Part shown: positions 44,418 through 54,203 of the stretch, in pieces | Position numbering within the stretch: position 1 is the stretch's first letter | Layout of the letters: each line of letters starts with the position of its first letter | DNA from: an uncultured bacterium | Lineage (GTDB): Bacteria > Cyanobacteriota > Vampirovibrionia > Gastranaerophilales > Gastranaerophilaceae | Length of the DNA: 64,000 nucleotides | Assembly (NCBI GenBank): GCA_900319365.1 | Contig: ONOE01000003.1 | Span: forward strand, 35,383 to 99,382 | Direction of reading: 5' to 3' | The notes under the pieces: model-generated | What the model was told of the DNA's origin: nothing | Database searches by the model: none | Seen by the model: only the letters and a program-made list of their open reading frames with translations | Position numbers and translations under genes: made by a program

Positions 44418-45824
44418 CTAAGCTTTAACTTTTTGTTCTTTACTTAAATTCATCAATTCGGGACCAAGCTGAGTAATTGTGCCTGCTCCGAGTCCGATAA
44501 CGATGTCGTTAGGCTTTAAATCTTTGTATAATGCTTTGGCAACTTCGTGCATATTCCCCGGGATATAACGGCACGGAATATCGGATTTTTCTTTAAATTC
44601 GTTAGCAAAGCTTTTTGAATTTACTCCGACGATTTCATCTTCGCATGCGGCAAAAACATCTGTTACAACGAGTTCATCTACTCCGTCAAATACCCTCATA
44701 AATTCGTTCCAAAGATTTTGGAAACGGGAATATCTGTGAGGCTGAAATACCGCAATTATACGTTTGCCTTTGAAAGCTTTTGAGCATGATAATGTTGCTT
44801 TAATTTCGGTCGGATGGTGTGCATAATCATCATAAATGGTTATACCGTTAAATTCACCGACTTTTTGAAATCTTCTTCCCATACCTGAGAATGTTTCAAA
44901 ATGCGGGTTAACAAGTTTCATGTCTACCCCTGCCGTATGCAATGCAGCCCAAACGGCAAGCGAATTATAAACATTATGAACACCTTTTAAAATGATTTTT
45001 AGTCTTGTCTGGAATTTGCCTTTATAATAAACATCAAAGGTTGTATAATCCTGTTCGTATTTAATATTTTTAGCGCTGTAATCGGTATTCCCGCCGATTG
45101 AATATGTTACGAATTTTGCGTGATGCGCAAGTTCGTGGACCGAAAAATATTTAACAAGTCTTTTTACGCCCTCGTTATCCATATTCGCTAAGATTACGCC
45201 GTTTTCTCTCATATTTGAAATGAATGTTTCAAATGTTTCTAAGATTGATTCCAATCCGTTTTTGTAAAAATCAAGGTGATCGGGTTCAAGGTTGTTAACT
45301 ACAACCAAATTCGGCGAATACTTAACAATCGTTCCGTCGCTTTCATCAAGTTCGGCGATAAAATATTTTCCGTGAGAACAATTGGCGTTCGTATTCAATT
45401 CGGGTATAATTCCGCCTACAACGTAAGAGGGTTTTAATCCCGCTTTTTCCAACACATAAGAGCAAAGCCCCGAAGTTGTGGTTTTGCCGTGAGTACCCGA
45501 AAAGCCTATAAAGTAATCTTCATGTCTTGAAATTTCTGCCAAAAGATCCGAACGGTGCCAGATGGGCAACCCTAATCTTTTTGCCTTTTGGATTTCAGGG
45601 TTAAATTCTCGTATTGCCGTACTTGCAACTACAATGCAATCTTCGGGAACATTATCTTCGCTGTGCCCGATATAAACCTTTGCGCCTAAATCTCTTACGC
45701 CTTTAACATACTTACTGTCGTTAATGTCAGATCCTGAAACTTCGCAGCCGTTTTGCAAAAGATATTTTGCAAGTCCGCTCATTCCTACTCCGCCGATTGC
45801 TATAAAATGATATTTCTTGTTCAT
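44418..45824 (-). CDS. murC: UDP-N-acetylmuramate--L-alanine ligase
   Basis: MurC adds L-Ala to UDP-MurNAc in peptidoglycan synthesis. The N-terminal GGVGMSGLAKYLL, ATP loop GTHGKTTT near 107-114, AELDESD and YDDYAHHPTEIKAT are diagnostic. The chosen start at 45824 has AAGGA seven bases upstream (468 aa); 12 more codons upstream are open. A terminator separates it from gatA, so it is transcribed from its own promoter. Confidence 0.96.
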   Translation of the reverse strand: MNKKYHFIAIGGVGMSGLAKYLLQNGCEVSGSDINDSKYVKGVRDLGAKVYIGHSEDNVPEDCIVVASTAIREFNPEIQKAKRLGLPIWHRSDLLAEISRHEDYFIGFSGTHGKTTTSGLCSYVLEKAGLKPSYVVGGIIPELNTNANCSHGKYFIAELDESDGTIVKYSPNLVVVNNLEPDHLDFYKNGLESILETFETFISNMRENGVILANMDNEGVKRLVKYFSVHELAHHAKFVTYSIGGNTDYSAKNIKYEQDYTTFDVYYKGKFQTRLKIILKGVHNVYNSLAVWAALHTAGVDMKLVNPHFETFSGMGRRFQKVGEFNGITIYDDYAHHPTEIKATLSCSKAFKGKRIIAVFQPHRYSRFQNLWNEFMRVFDGVDELVVTDVFAACEDEIVGVNSKSFANEFKEKSDIPCRYIPGNMHEVAKALYKDLKPNDIVIGLGAGTITQLGPELMNLSKEQKVKA

Positions 45825-45845
45825 TATTAATTCCTTTTTTGAAAA

Positions 45846-45871
45846 AGGTGCAAAGCGCACTTTGCACCGTA
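45846..45871 (-). terminator. Terminator between gatA and murC
   Basis: GGTGCAAAG pairs with CTTTGCACC around CGCA, followed on the minus strand by a T-run. It lies ten bases beyond the gatA stop. Confidence 0.75.
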
Positions 45872-45880
45872 CTTCCTTTT

Positions 45881-47344
45881 TTAGATATTAGCCAATTTGT
45901 TATGGAAATCGTTTGCCTGTTCAAATTGGTATGCAAAATTGAACAATCTGCTTTCCATAAATTGAGGTGCAATAATTTGCAAACCTACCGGCATACCGCT
46001 TTCGTCAAATCCCGCAGGAACGTTAATTGCGGGGATACCTGCAAGGTTGCTGCCTATTGTATCAATATCGGTTAAATACATTGAAAGAGGGTCTGAAGAT
46101 TTTGCACCGAGTTCAAATGCAGTATTAGGACATGTCGGAGCAATTAAGATATCCACATTTTCAAATGCATTTGTGAAATCTTTAGTTACAAGAGCTCTCA
46201 TCTGTTGAGCTTTCTTATAATATGCATCATAATAACCCGCTGACAGAGCATAAGTTCCGAGCATTATACGACGTTTAACTTCAGGTCCGAAGCCTTCTGC
46301 TCTTGTTCTTGTGTATAAATCCATTAAGTTTTTAGGATTTTTGCATCTGTAGCCGTATCTTACGCCGTCAAATCTCGCAAGGTTTGATGAGCATTCTGCG
46401 GTTGCAAGAATATAGTAAATTCCGATTGAATATTTCAAATTCTTCAATGAAATTTCTTTGATTTCGCAGCCGAGTTTTTTATAAGTTTCAATCGCATTGT
46501 CGATTGCTTTTTGAACGGCGGGTGAATTTCCGTCGCCCGTTAATTCTTTTATAACGCCTACTTTTTTGCCTTTGATGTCGTTTTTCAAGAAGTCTGCATA
46601 ATTTTCAACAGGCATGTCAAGTGAAGTTGAATCTTTCGGGTCGTGTCCCGAAATTACTTCAAGCAAGTTTGCCGCATCTTCAACGCTTCTTGCAAAAGGT
46701 CCGATTTGGTCAAGAGATGATGCAAAAGCAATCAAACCGTATCTTGAAACTCTGCCATAGGTCGGTTTCATTCCGACAACACCGCAGAAACTTGCAGGCA
46801 ATCTGATTGATCCGCCCGTGTCAGAACCTAATGCTAAAGTTGCTTCGCAAGATGATACGCTTGCAGCCGATCCGCCTGATGAACCGCCGGGAACTTTTTT
46901 CAAATCCCACGGGTTGTGAACCTTTTTAAATGCGGAGTTTTCGTTTGATGAACCCATAGCAAATTCGTCTAAGTTTGCTTTCCCTACAATCGGTACAAGG
47001 TTGTTTAATAATTTTTCGGTAACGGTTGCATTGAAAGGTGATACAAAGTTTTCTAAGATTTTACTTGATGCGGTTGTTTTTGAACCGACCAAATTCATGT
47101 TATCTTTCAATGCTAACGGAATACCTGCCAAAAGCGGTAAATCTTCTCCTTTAGCGATTTTCTCATCAACTTTTTTTGCGGTTTCCAACGCAGTATCCTG
47201 CGTTAAAGAATTGAATGCACCGAGTTTATCTTCAAGTGAATTTATTCTTTCAAATGCGGCTTTTGTCAATTCAACAGCCGAAATCTCTTTATTTTTTAAT
47301 GCTTTTGACTGTTCAGCGGCAGTCTTTTTTAACAGCTCGTTCAT
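45881..47344 (-). CDS. gatA: Glutamyl-tRNA(Gln) amidotransferase subunit A
   Basis: GatA supplies ammonia by hydrolysing glutamine, and with GatB and GatC converts Glu-tRNA(Gln) or Asp-tRNA(Asn). The amidase signature is complete: catalytic Lys in LALKDNMN, then GSSGGSAASVS, and GSDTGGSIRLPASFCG with the nucleophile Ser. The 487-aa length is as expected. gatB and gatC are elsewhere. The gene stands alone between repeats and a terminator. Confidence 0.95.
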   Translation of the reverse strand: MNELLKKTAAEQSKALKNKEISAVELTKAAFERINSLEDKLGAFNSLTQDTALETAKKVDEKIAKGEDLPLLAGIPLALKDNMNLVGSKTTASSKILENFVSPFNATVTEKLLNNLVPIVGKANLDEFAMGSSNENSAFKKVHNPWDLKKVPGGSSGGSAASVSSCEATLALGSDTGGSIRLPASFCGVVGMKPTYGRVSRYGLIAFASSLDQIGPFARSVEDAANLLEVISGHDPKDSTSLDMPVENYADFLKNDIKGKKVGVIKELTGDGNSPAVQKAIDNAIETYKKLGCEIKEISLKNLKYSIGIYYILATAECSSNLARFDGVRYGYRCKNPKNLMDLYTRTRAEGFGPEVKRRIMLGTYALSAGYYDAYYKKAQQMRALVTKDFTNAFENVDILIAPTCPNTAFELGAKSSDPLSMYLTDIDTIGSNLAGIPAINVPAGFDESGMPVGLQIIAPQFMESRLFNFAYQFEQANDFHNKLANI

Positions 47345-47349
47345 ATCTT

Positions 47350-47475
47350 CTCCTTAGCTTTACTGTCGGGATAGCAATCCCGACCTACTAAACTGTCGGC
47401 ATATAAAGCTATCCTGTCTTATAGTAAAAATTTTATGACAAAAAAACTCCTCACGCAAGAAATATGATAAATTTG
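47350..47475. repeat. Repeat modules upstream of gatA
   Basis: TGTCGGGATAGCAATCCCGACCTACTA is one of the dispersed palindromic modules (the relative at 59.5 kb reads GTCGGCATTGCCATGCCGAC). AT-rich DNA follows. Confidence 0.6.
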
Positions 47476-47479
47476 TAAA

Positions 47480-47586
47480 GCGACTTTAGGATCCAGTTGA
47501 ATTTCAGAATATCTGACGGCTTGAACGAACGCAATCTGTTAAAAATCGTCCACAAGACAAAGATTTAAGAATAAGTTTATAAGTAA
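47480..47586 (+). pseudogene. Duplicated 3' fragment of the 394-aa gene
   Basis: This stretch repeats the last 25 or so codons of the gene at 52837-54021 (LNFR..DGLNERNLLKIVHK and TKI before a stop), plus a few bases of its downstream flank, on the opposite strand 5 kb away. There is no start and no upstream part. About ten substitutions separate the copies, some silent. It is flanked by the same short-repeat modules that lie after the intact gene, suggesting the copy was moved with the repeats. Confidence 0.75.
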
Positions 47587-47599
47587 ATTACATTTTAGA

Positions 47600-47795
47600 C
47601 GATAAGACGATAAGACGTTAAGAAGTTAAGTTCATTTCAATACCCATATCCCCACAAAGGGACGAGGGAAACAAAGAACGTCATTCTTCGGCTCTGTCTC
47701 AGAATGACCCGTAAATTACTTATAAACTTATGAACTTATCAACCTATAAACTTATAAACCCATAGACCTATAGACTTATTAATATTGTTTGACTA
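47600..47795. repeat. Mosaic repeat region before the M16 gene
   Basis: It contains GACGATAAGACGATAAGACG, a CCCACAAAGGGACGAGGG inverted pair, ATTCTTCGGCTCTGTCTCAGAATGAC, and a long run of ACTTATAAAC-like 10-mers (about 47712-47785). No gene is seen. Confidence 0.75.
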
Positions 47796-47827
47796 TAATT
47801 TTTTTTGAAAAACAAGAGGATTAAATA

Positions 47828-50413
47828 ATGAAAAAAACTTTACTTACCATAGCGATTTTATTATGCGGAAGCATTGTGTGGGCTTCAGAACCCCAATTGT
47901 ATAAGCTTGATAACGGACAAACCGTAATTATTCAAGAAATTCACAACAATCCTATAGTATCAATTGATACATGGATTAAAACAGGTTCAATTGATGAAGA
48001 TGAATCAAATAACGGTGTTGCACATTTTTTGGAACACTTATTCTTTAAAGGTACAAAAAATCATGCACCGGGTGAATTTGACAGAATCCTTGAAACTAAA
48101 GGCGCAGTTACAAATGCCGCAACAAGTAAAGATTTCACTCATTATTATATAACTATTCCGTCAAAAGATTTTGATCTTGCTATGGATTTACATTCTGATA
48201 TGCTATTAAATCCGATGATACCGAGAAACGAAATGGAAAAAGAACGCAAAGTCGTTTTGGAAGAAATCAACAAGGATTCAAGTTCTCCTCAACGTAAAAT
48301 GTATGAAAATATCGATTCCATGATGTATACAAATCATCCTTACAAACGCAGAGTAATCGGTCAAAGCAGCATTATTGAAACCATAACAAGAGAAAAAGTT
48401 CTTGATTTCTATAATGCTCACTATTCGCCGTCAAATATGGTAACTCTTGTTGTCGGCGATGTTGATACAGCTCATGCTCTTGATAAAATCAAGCAGGATT
48501 TCGGCTCTAATATGAAAAAGACCGAGAAAAAAGTTTATCCTAAAGAGCAACAGTTGACCGAACAGAAAAAGAAAGTTGATTATATTGATACAAAAACAGG
48601 CTACATGCTAATCGGTTTTAGAGGAACTCCTATATCTGACAAAGATTCTTATGCATTGGATGTATTGTCAACGATTTTAGGTGAAGGGCGTGCATCTGTT
48701 CTCAATCAGGTTTTAAAAGAGAAAAAACGTTTGGCGTTTTCTGTCGGCGCAGGTAATGCAACGTCAAAAGATGACGGTATATTTTATATAAGTGCAAATT
48801 TTGAACCCGCAAAATGCAAGCTCGTTCAAGATGCAATTTTTAACGAAATTAAAAATATTCAGGACAAAGGTGTAACAGAAGATCAATTGAATTTAGCAAA
48901 AAATGTTATAGAAAGAAACACATATTATTCAAGAGAATCCGTAACAAATATTTCTGAAGAAATGGGGTATACGGCAGCTTTAACGGGTGATATCAAGTAT
49001 TATGAAAATTATCTTGATAATATTAAAAAAGTTACCCCTGAAGAAGTTAAAAAAGTCGCAATTAAATATCTCGGAGAAAACAGAAGTGCAATTTCAATTC
49101 TGCTGCCCGATGGTTCAAAAGATGTTCCCGTTGCGAATAAAACAACGCAGCAAAAAGTTGTGCCCGAGCTTGTGAGCCAAAACTCTCAAACTCAAGAATA
49201 CAAGTTGCCGAACAAATCGACTCTTTTATATACAAAAAATGACGTAAACGATATTATCGCAATAAGTATTGATGCAAAAGGCGGACAACTTTTGGAAAAT
49301 AAAGCGGGCGTTGCGTATATTACGGGTGCAACTATGCTCAAAGGTACAAAAACTTATTCGCCTTTAGAATTATCTCAAATACTTGAGGTTAACGGAATAA
49401 AAATTACTCCGTCAGTCAGCGCAGATACTTTTAATATTTCTGTTTTAACAACAAAAGATGAATACGATAAAACAATCGAATTGTTAAACGAAATTATTAA
49501 TAATGCATCGTTTGATGAAGTAGAACTCGGAAAAGTAAAATCGGATAAATTAAACCAAATAAAAGCGGGCAAAGATATACCCTTGCAGGTCGCACTTGAA
49601 AAATACAGAGAATTGATTTTTCAAAACAGCCCTTATACGATTTCATCTAACGTTATAGAAAAGAATATCCCCAATATCACAAGAGATGATGTTGTTGCAT
49701 ATTATAACAAAATCTTTAATCCCGAAAATATCGTAATATCCGTTAACGGCAATATTGATAAAGATAAAGTTGCGCAGGATTTTAACGGCATTTTCTCATC
49801 CGAAAACAGCGGAGCATTTGATTATTCAAAATATGATTCTGAAATATCTCATATAGCATCGCCAAAAATTGTTACTCAAAAGCTCTCCTCAACCGAAACG
49901 GCATGGATTATGCTCGGGTGGCAAACTCAAGGCATAACAAACGAAAAAGATTATGCAACCCTGCAGGTTATTGATTCTCTTTTAGGCAGCGGCATGAGTT
50001 CAAGAATGTTTAAAGATTTGAGAGAAAAAGAAGGACTTGCCTATCAGCTCGGATCGGGATTGTCGGCTCATAAATTGAGAAGCAGTTTTGTATTATATAT
50101 CGGAACAAACCCCGCAACTTTAGATAAAGCAAAACAAGGTTTGTTTGACGAAATTAATAAGCTCAAAACCGAATACGTCGGCGACGGTGAGTTAAAAGAT
50201 GCAAAAGAAAAACTTATCGGAAATTACGTAATCGGCATGGAAACAAACCTTGATAAAGCATCTGCTCTCGGGGATTATGAAACCCTCGGGCTCGGTTACG
50301 ACTTTAAAGATAAGTACATTGATTTGATAAACAGCGTAACCGATATGGACATAATCGAAACGGCAAATAAATATTTTAATAATAATTATGTGCTGTCAAT
50401 TGTTACAAAGTAA
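47828..50413 (+). CDS. M16 zinc peptidase, fused pair of domains
   Basis: This 861-aa exported protein has a signal peptide (MKKTLLTIAILLCGSIVWAS) and two M16 halves. The first half holds the inverted zinc motif HFLEHLFFKGT near 68-78, with the second Glu about 75 residues on. The second half, from about residue 440, lacks HxxEH but keeps the fold signatures (SRMFKDLREKEGLAY near 730). This is the usual active plus inactive domain pair of periplasmic processing proteases. It probably degrades or trims peptides in the periplasm. It is monocistronic. Confidence 0.92.
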   Translation: MKKTLLTIAILLCGSIVWASEPQLYKLDNGQTVIIQEIHNNPIVSIDTWIKTGSIDEDESNNGVAHFLEHLFFKGTKNHAPGEFDRILETKGAVTNAATSKDFTHYYITIPSKDFDLAMDLHSDMLLNPMIPRNEMEKERKVVLEEINKDSSSPQRKMYENIDSMMYTNHPYKRRVIGQSSIIETITREKVLDFYNAHYSPSNMVTLVVGDVDTAHALDKIKQDFGSNMKKTEKKVYPKEQQLTEQKKKVDYIDTKTGYMLIGFRGTPISDKDSYALDVLSTILGEGRASVLNQVLKEKKRLAFSVGAGNATSKDDGIFYISANFEPAKCKLVQDAIFNEIKNIQDKGVTEDQLNLAKNVIERNTYYSRESVTNISEEMGYTAALTGDIKYYENYLDNIKKVTPEEVKKVAIKYLGENRSAISILLPDGSKDVPVANKTTQQKVVPELVSQNSQTQEYKLPNKSTLLYTKNDVNDIIAISIDAKGGQLLENKAGVAYITGATMLKGTKTYSPLELSQILEVNGIKITPSVSADTFNISVLTTKDEYDKTIELLNEIINNASFDEVELGKVKSDKLNQIKAGKDIPLQVALEKYRELIFQNSPYTISSNVIEKNIPNITRDDVVAYYNKIFNPENIVISVNGNIDKDKVAQDFNGIFSSENSGAFDYSKYDSEISHIASPKIVTQKLSSTETAWIMLGWQTQGITNEKDYATLQVIDSLLGSGMSSRMFKDLREKEGLAYQLGSGLSAHKLRSSFVLYIGTNPATLDKAKQGLFDEINKLKTEYVGDGELKDAKEKLIGNYVIGMETNLDKASALGDYETLGLGYDFKDKYIDLINSVTDMDIIETANKYFNNNYVLSIVTK

Positions 50414-50439
50414 TAGCAGTTTTTCTTTGCTAGGGAACG

Positions 50440-50500
50440 AAGCGGGTTTTCCCCCATAAGTAGGGTGCGTTCGCACTCCGCACCGCTATTAATTCGCACT
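50440..50500. repeat. Dispersed GGTGCG module
   Basis: AGGGTGCGTTCGCACTCCGCACC is related to modules at 10.1, 17.8, 25.7 and 52.5 kb. Confidence 0.6.
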
Positions 50501-50613
50501 TTTGCATTTGTAAACAATTGTTACATACATGCACGAATGTATTAAAGTTTTGCATTAAAAATGCCGTAATTCTATGTGATAGGACTTAAAAAGTATTATC
50601 AGAAAGGAAAAAC

Positions 50614-52461
50614 ATGGGATTAGCAGCATCACAAGCAAGATTGTTGACCATCACAGCAAGAAAAGCTGACTGTGAATTTCAGTCCATGACCTTATCACAT
50701 GAAAAGATTGCTCTTTCTCGTGATATGGAAAAAATTTCTGATGAATACCAGAATGCAACAAATCAAACCAAACTTGTTTATGACTATTACGGAACAGGTA
50801 CAAGTCAGATGAACTTGAATTACGGTTTGTTAATGAGTCCTTCTGTATACAATGATTACTATCCGAAATTAATAACCGATAACAAAAACAGAGTCGTATT
50901 ATCGGACAAATATGCTGATGCGGCTAAAAAAGCAGGCATTCCCGCTGAAGGATTTAACGGAACTCCGTCATCTGAAGTTCGTAACAAATTTATTGAGGCA
51001 CTTCGTGATAACGGAACGATTTCTGCTGCAACCGCTGCAAACGTTGAAAGCGTTTCATATAACAACGCAGTAGGTTTAGGCGCAACATTCTCAGCTTCAG
51101 AAACTACTCAAGATATTACATATACAGATTTAATGGATATGATTAAGAGTAATTGCGCAGATACATCTGATTATGGGTTGTCTTTCACTTGGAGACCTGC
51201 TCCGGGACAAGATTATAGTGATTATTTAAAACAAAACAGCGGTTCATATCCGAACCCGAATTTGTTATCTCACAATTCAGAAGATAATGCTTTCGTAGTT
51301 GTTGACGGAGATACTTCAAATCGTGCTACGAAGATTTCATTGTATGACTTATTGAATGATACTCACCAATATACGTACGCATCTATATCAGCTGGTGTTA
51401 ACTACCCTCTTGGTGAAGCAATTTTCTTACAACAGTTAATTGCAGGTTCGGATAATTCCAATTCATTCTTAAACTGGATGACTGAACAGTTCCAATCAAT
51501 TTTGGGAGGTGTAAATACTAACGATCAAGCCCTTCAATATGCTTATGATCAGGTATATGATATTATTATCGGCGACGGCGCATTAGAAAGTTTAAGCGGT
51601 GAGGTTACCGGTGCTGATTACGGTAATGCGAATAAAAAAAGAGGAGCATCAAGCATTCAAAGATCATTAAGCAGCGCTGCAGGACCAGCAATGAGAGATG
51701 TCGGTACAAACGTTCATACAGGTAAAAAATCAAATATTTCTGATGTAGTAAATACAACCAATGATTATATCGGCATGACTTATACCACTTATGAATCAAC
51801 CGTAGAAAAATCAAATCACCATAAAACAGGCAACAGAAAAGAATGTGCTATCAACTTAAATAACCTTGCAAAGGTATTCTTAACGGCTTATGTAGAATAT
51901 GAACAGGGTATGAGCAACAAAGGCGGCGTTAAGAACAGTAAATATTCTTACGATAAAGGTCAAACTGCTGATGGCAGAAACGGCACGATTAAATACAATT
52001 TGTATGAACCTAAAGATGATGATGTATTCACAATCAAAGCTCCGACAGATGTTGATACCGGTTCTTCAAACCTTGAAGCAGGATTCTATGATGCATTATT
52101 TAACAGAATATGCGTAAGCGGCTGGACAGAAAATGACAACATCACAAATGCCGATTATATGCAGGAATTGTTGAAAAGCGGTGCTGTTTATATTTCGTCA
52201 ATCGATAACGACGGTAATTATTACCAGAGCAGTTATTCGACAGATACCTACATTTCCGAAGTAACCGATACGGAAGGTGTTGCTCAGGCAGAGGCTAAAT
52301 ATAACGCTGCAAAAGCAAAAATCGAAAACAAAGAAAATACGATTGATACCAAGATGAAAAATCTTGATACGGAAATAAGTTCGCTCACAACCGAATACGA
52401 TACGATGAAAAATGTTATAAACAAAGCTATCGAAAAATCGTTCAAACGTTATGATGCGTAA
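50614..52461 (+). CDS. MGxAASQ-family protein, copy 3 (615 aa)
   Basis: The N-terminus is MGLAASQARLLTITARKADC, and the tail contains KNLDTEISSLTTEYDTMKNV then EKSFKRY. The 500-residue centre (Asn, Ser, Tyr and Asp rich) is unrelated to copies 1 and 2. AAAGG lies before the ATG. There is no Sec signal, membrane helix or cysteine-rich region. It is monocistronic and followed by a two-arm palindromic element, as is copy 1. Confidence 0.77.
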   Translation: MGLAASQARLLTITARKADCEFQSMTLSHEKIALSRDMEKISDEYQNATNQTKLVYDYYGTGTSQMNLNYGLLMSPSVYNDYYPKLITDNKNRVVLSDKYADAAKKAGIPAEGFNGTPSSEVRNKFIEALRDNGTISAATAANVESVSYNNAVGLGATFSASETTQDITYTDLMDMIKSNCADTSDYGLSFTWRPAPGQDYSDYLKQNSGSYPNPNLLSHNSEDNAFVVVDGDTSNRATKISLYDLLNDTHQYTYASISAGVNYPLGEAIFLQQLIAGSDNSNSFLNWMTEQFQSILGGVNTNDQALQYAYDQVYDIIIGDGALESLSGEVTGADYGNANKKRGASSIQRSLSSAAGPAMRDVGTNVHTGKKSNISDVVNTTNDYIGMTYTTYESTVEKSNHHKTGNRKECAINLNNLAKVFLTAYVEYEQGMSNKGGVKNSKYSYDKGQTADGRNGTIKYNLYEPKDDDVFTIKAPTDVDTGSSNLEAGFYDALFNRICVSGWTENDNITNADYMQELLKSGAVYISSIDNDGNYYQSSYSTDTYISEVTDTEGVAQAEAKYNAAKAKIENKENTIDTKMKNLDTEISSLTTEYDTMKNVINKAIEKSFKRYDA

Positions 52462-52489
52462 GCTTTATTGTCGGGCACAATCTACATTT

Positions 52490-52832
52490 TTGCTTTTTGT
52501 CATCTTGAGCGAATAGCGAAAGATCGCCAGATGTGCGTATGACAGGGCGATTTTGCAAAGTAGGGTACGTTTGCACTTCGCACCGTTTAATTTGTTCAAC
52601 AAGGCGATTCTTCGGGTTTCAGCCTCAGAATGACAAATATATTACCCTCGCCCCCTTGGGGAGAGGGTTAGGGTGAGGGACTATTAGCCAAATTTATCAG
52701 GCTTTTGCAGCCCCTCTCCTGTCTATCAGGCATCCTCCCCCCAATGGGTGGAGGGAAACCTGCGTGCTAAAATGTAACTCACTTATAAACTTATAAACTT
52801 ATAAACTTATAAACCTATGAACTTATAAACTT
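52490..52832. repeat. Nested repeat cluster
   Basis: A two-arm palindromic element (from GTCATCTTGAGCG at about 52499) has its right arm interrupted by GTAGGGTACGTTTGCACTTCGCACCG, then resumes as GGCGATTCTTCGGG...CTCAGAATGAC. CCCTCGCCCCCTTGGGGAGAGGG, CCCCCCAATGGGTGGAGGG and a run of seven ACTTATAAAC-like 10-mers follow (about 52785-52830). No gene is seen. Confidence 0.8.
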
Positions 52833-52836
52833 ATTT

Positions 52837-54021
52837 CTAAATTTTTGTCTTATGAACGATTTTTAACAGATTGCGTTCGTTTAAACCGTCTAATATTCTG
52901 AAATTCAACAGGTTTCTAAAGTCGCCCATTGCAGGGGTAAACGATGCAACCATTTTTCTGTTACCGTTCAAATCTTTAACGAGTTGTTTAACTTTTTTCA
53001 TATCTTTAATAAGTCCCGTTTTGAATTTGTCGGGTTTGTAAACAGTCCATGCATCATGCGGATAATATGTAGAACGGCATTCGTTGGTGTTCTGGTTTAA
53101 GAGCATTTCACCGAACATGTCGTAATCCATATTATAAAATTCCTGTTTAATATTTTTTCTGTATTTTTGCAATTTTTCGGGCATGAGAACTCTTGGTTCG
53201 GAAATATCTTCATCATCGTGGTAGAACGTTTCAAGATAATCCATTGAACCTATGCCGACTATTTGTATCGCTTTTGAAAATTCTTCCAAAATACCTTTTT
53301 CATCGGCGTAATTTGACATAACGTCAAGGAATGAAGTTACCCCTTTGCCTGTTGAAATATAATCTGTTATAACCGTTCGTTTTCCTGTTTTTTTAAAATT
53401 ATCGACAATCGTTTGCGGATCGGCTTTAATTCTGTCCAAATATTTTCTGTATGCTTTAATTTCTTTATCCGTGGGTGTCATAGAATTGATTTTGCGCATG
53501 CCGTCAATCGGATCGGGTCTGTACCAGTATTTTGAAAATGCGACAAATTTATACGGCGGAATCCCGTCTTTCATCCATTGCGCAGCATTCAAAAACCATT
53601 TCGGACTTCTGCCAAGACATACTATCGGCTGGTCTTTGTAGTTCAGATAGAGTCTTGAGGTTTTAATAAATTCGTCCATGGTATGTTTGTTGCCTAAAGG
53701 CAGATAAGCAGTTTTGGCATCAAACATTTCGGATTTGTCCATTGTTTTATCAAATTTTGCACAAATTTTTCTGTATCTTTTCTTGGTGTTTTCAGACATT
53801 GCCATGTATTCTTCATGCTCAATGTCGGGAACTGTTCTGTTAGGGTCAAAAAATCCGCCGCCAAAATGTATATTTGCTCCGTACCTGAACCCTGCGGGAA
53901 TTTTTGCGCTCGGTTGAGAAACGACTTCTTGGGCTGCCGTTGCTTCGGGCGCCTTTGGAGCAGATGTTTGTAAATTGCTATAATTAGTAAAATGTCTTTG
54001 TTGAATTGCTGATACCTGCAT
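52837..54021 (-). CDS. Orphan protein with PRTase-like motifs and HFG motif, 394 aa
   Basis: The N-terminal 50 residues are Ala/Pro/Gln-rich and end with GANIHFGGGFF, again a Phe-Gly element. The remainder shows IVCLGRSPKWFLNAAQ and, 90 residues later, RTVITDYISTGKGVTSFLD, a loop that resembles the PRPP-binding loop of phosphoribosyltransferase-like proteins. No known family is assigned. A copy of its last 25 codons exists at 47480. It has no signal peptide. Confidence 0.75.
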   Translation of the reverse strand: MQVSAIQQRHFTNYSNLQTSAPKAPEATAAQEVVSQPSAKIPAGFRYGANIHFGGGFFDPNRTVPDIEHEEYMAMSENTKKRYRKICAKFDKTMDKSEMFDAKTAYLPLGNKHTMDEFIKTSRLYLNYKDQPIVCLGRSPKWFLNAAQWMKDGIPPYKFVAFSKYWYRPDPIDGMRKINSMTPTDKEIKAYRKYLDRIKADPQTIVDNFKKTGKRTVITDYISTGKGVTSFLDVMSNYADEKGILEEFSKAIQIVGIGSMDYLETFYHDDEDISEPRVLMPEKLQKYRKNIKQEFYNMDYDMFGEMLLNQNTNECRSTYYPHDAWTVYKPDKFKTGLIKDMKKVKQLVKDLNGNRKMVASFTPAMGDFRNLLNFRILDGLNERNLLKIVHKTKI

Positions 54022-54203
54022 AATTCACCTGCCTAAAATTTCTACACTTATATTTAAAAACGGGAAAATATAAAATTTTTTGCTTAAAAAAAATAAATAT
54101 GTTAAGATTTTTTACGCTGAATAAATTTAAATAGTCAAAAATTTTTTTTAACGGTTTATATTTAGAACATAAAAATTAAATTTATCAGAGGAAAATTTTA
54201 TAT

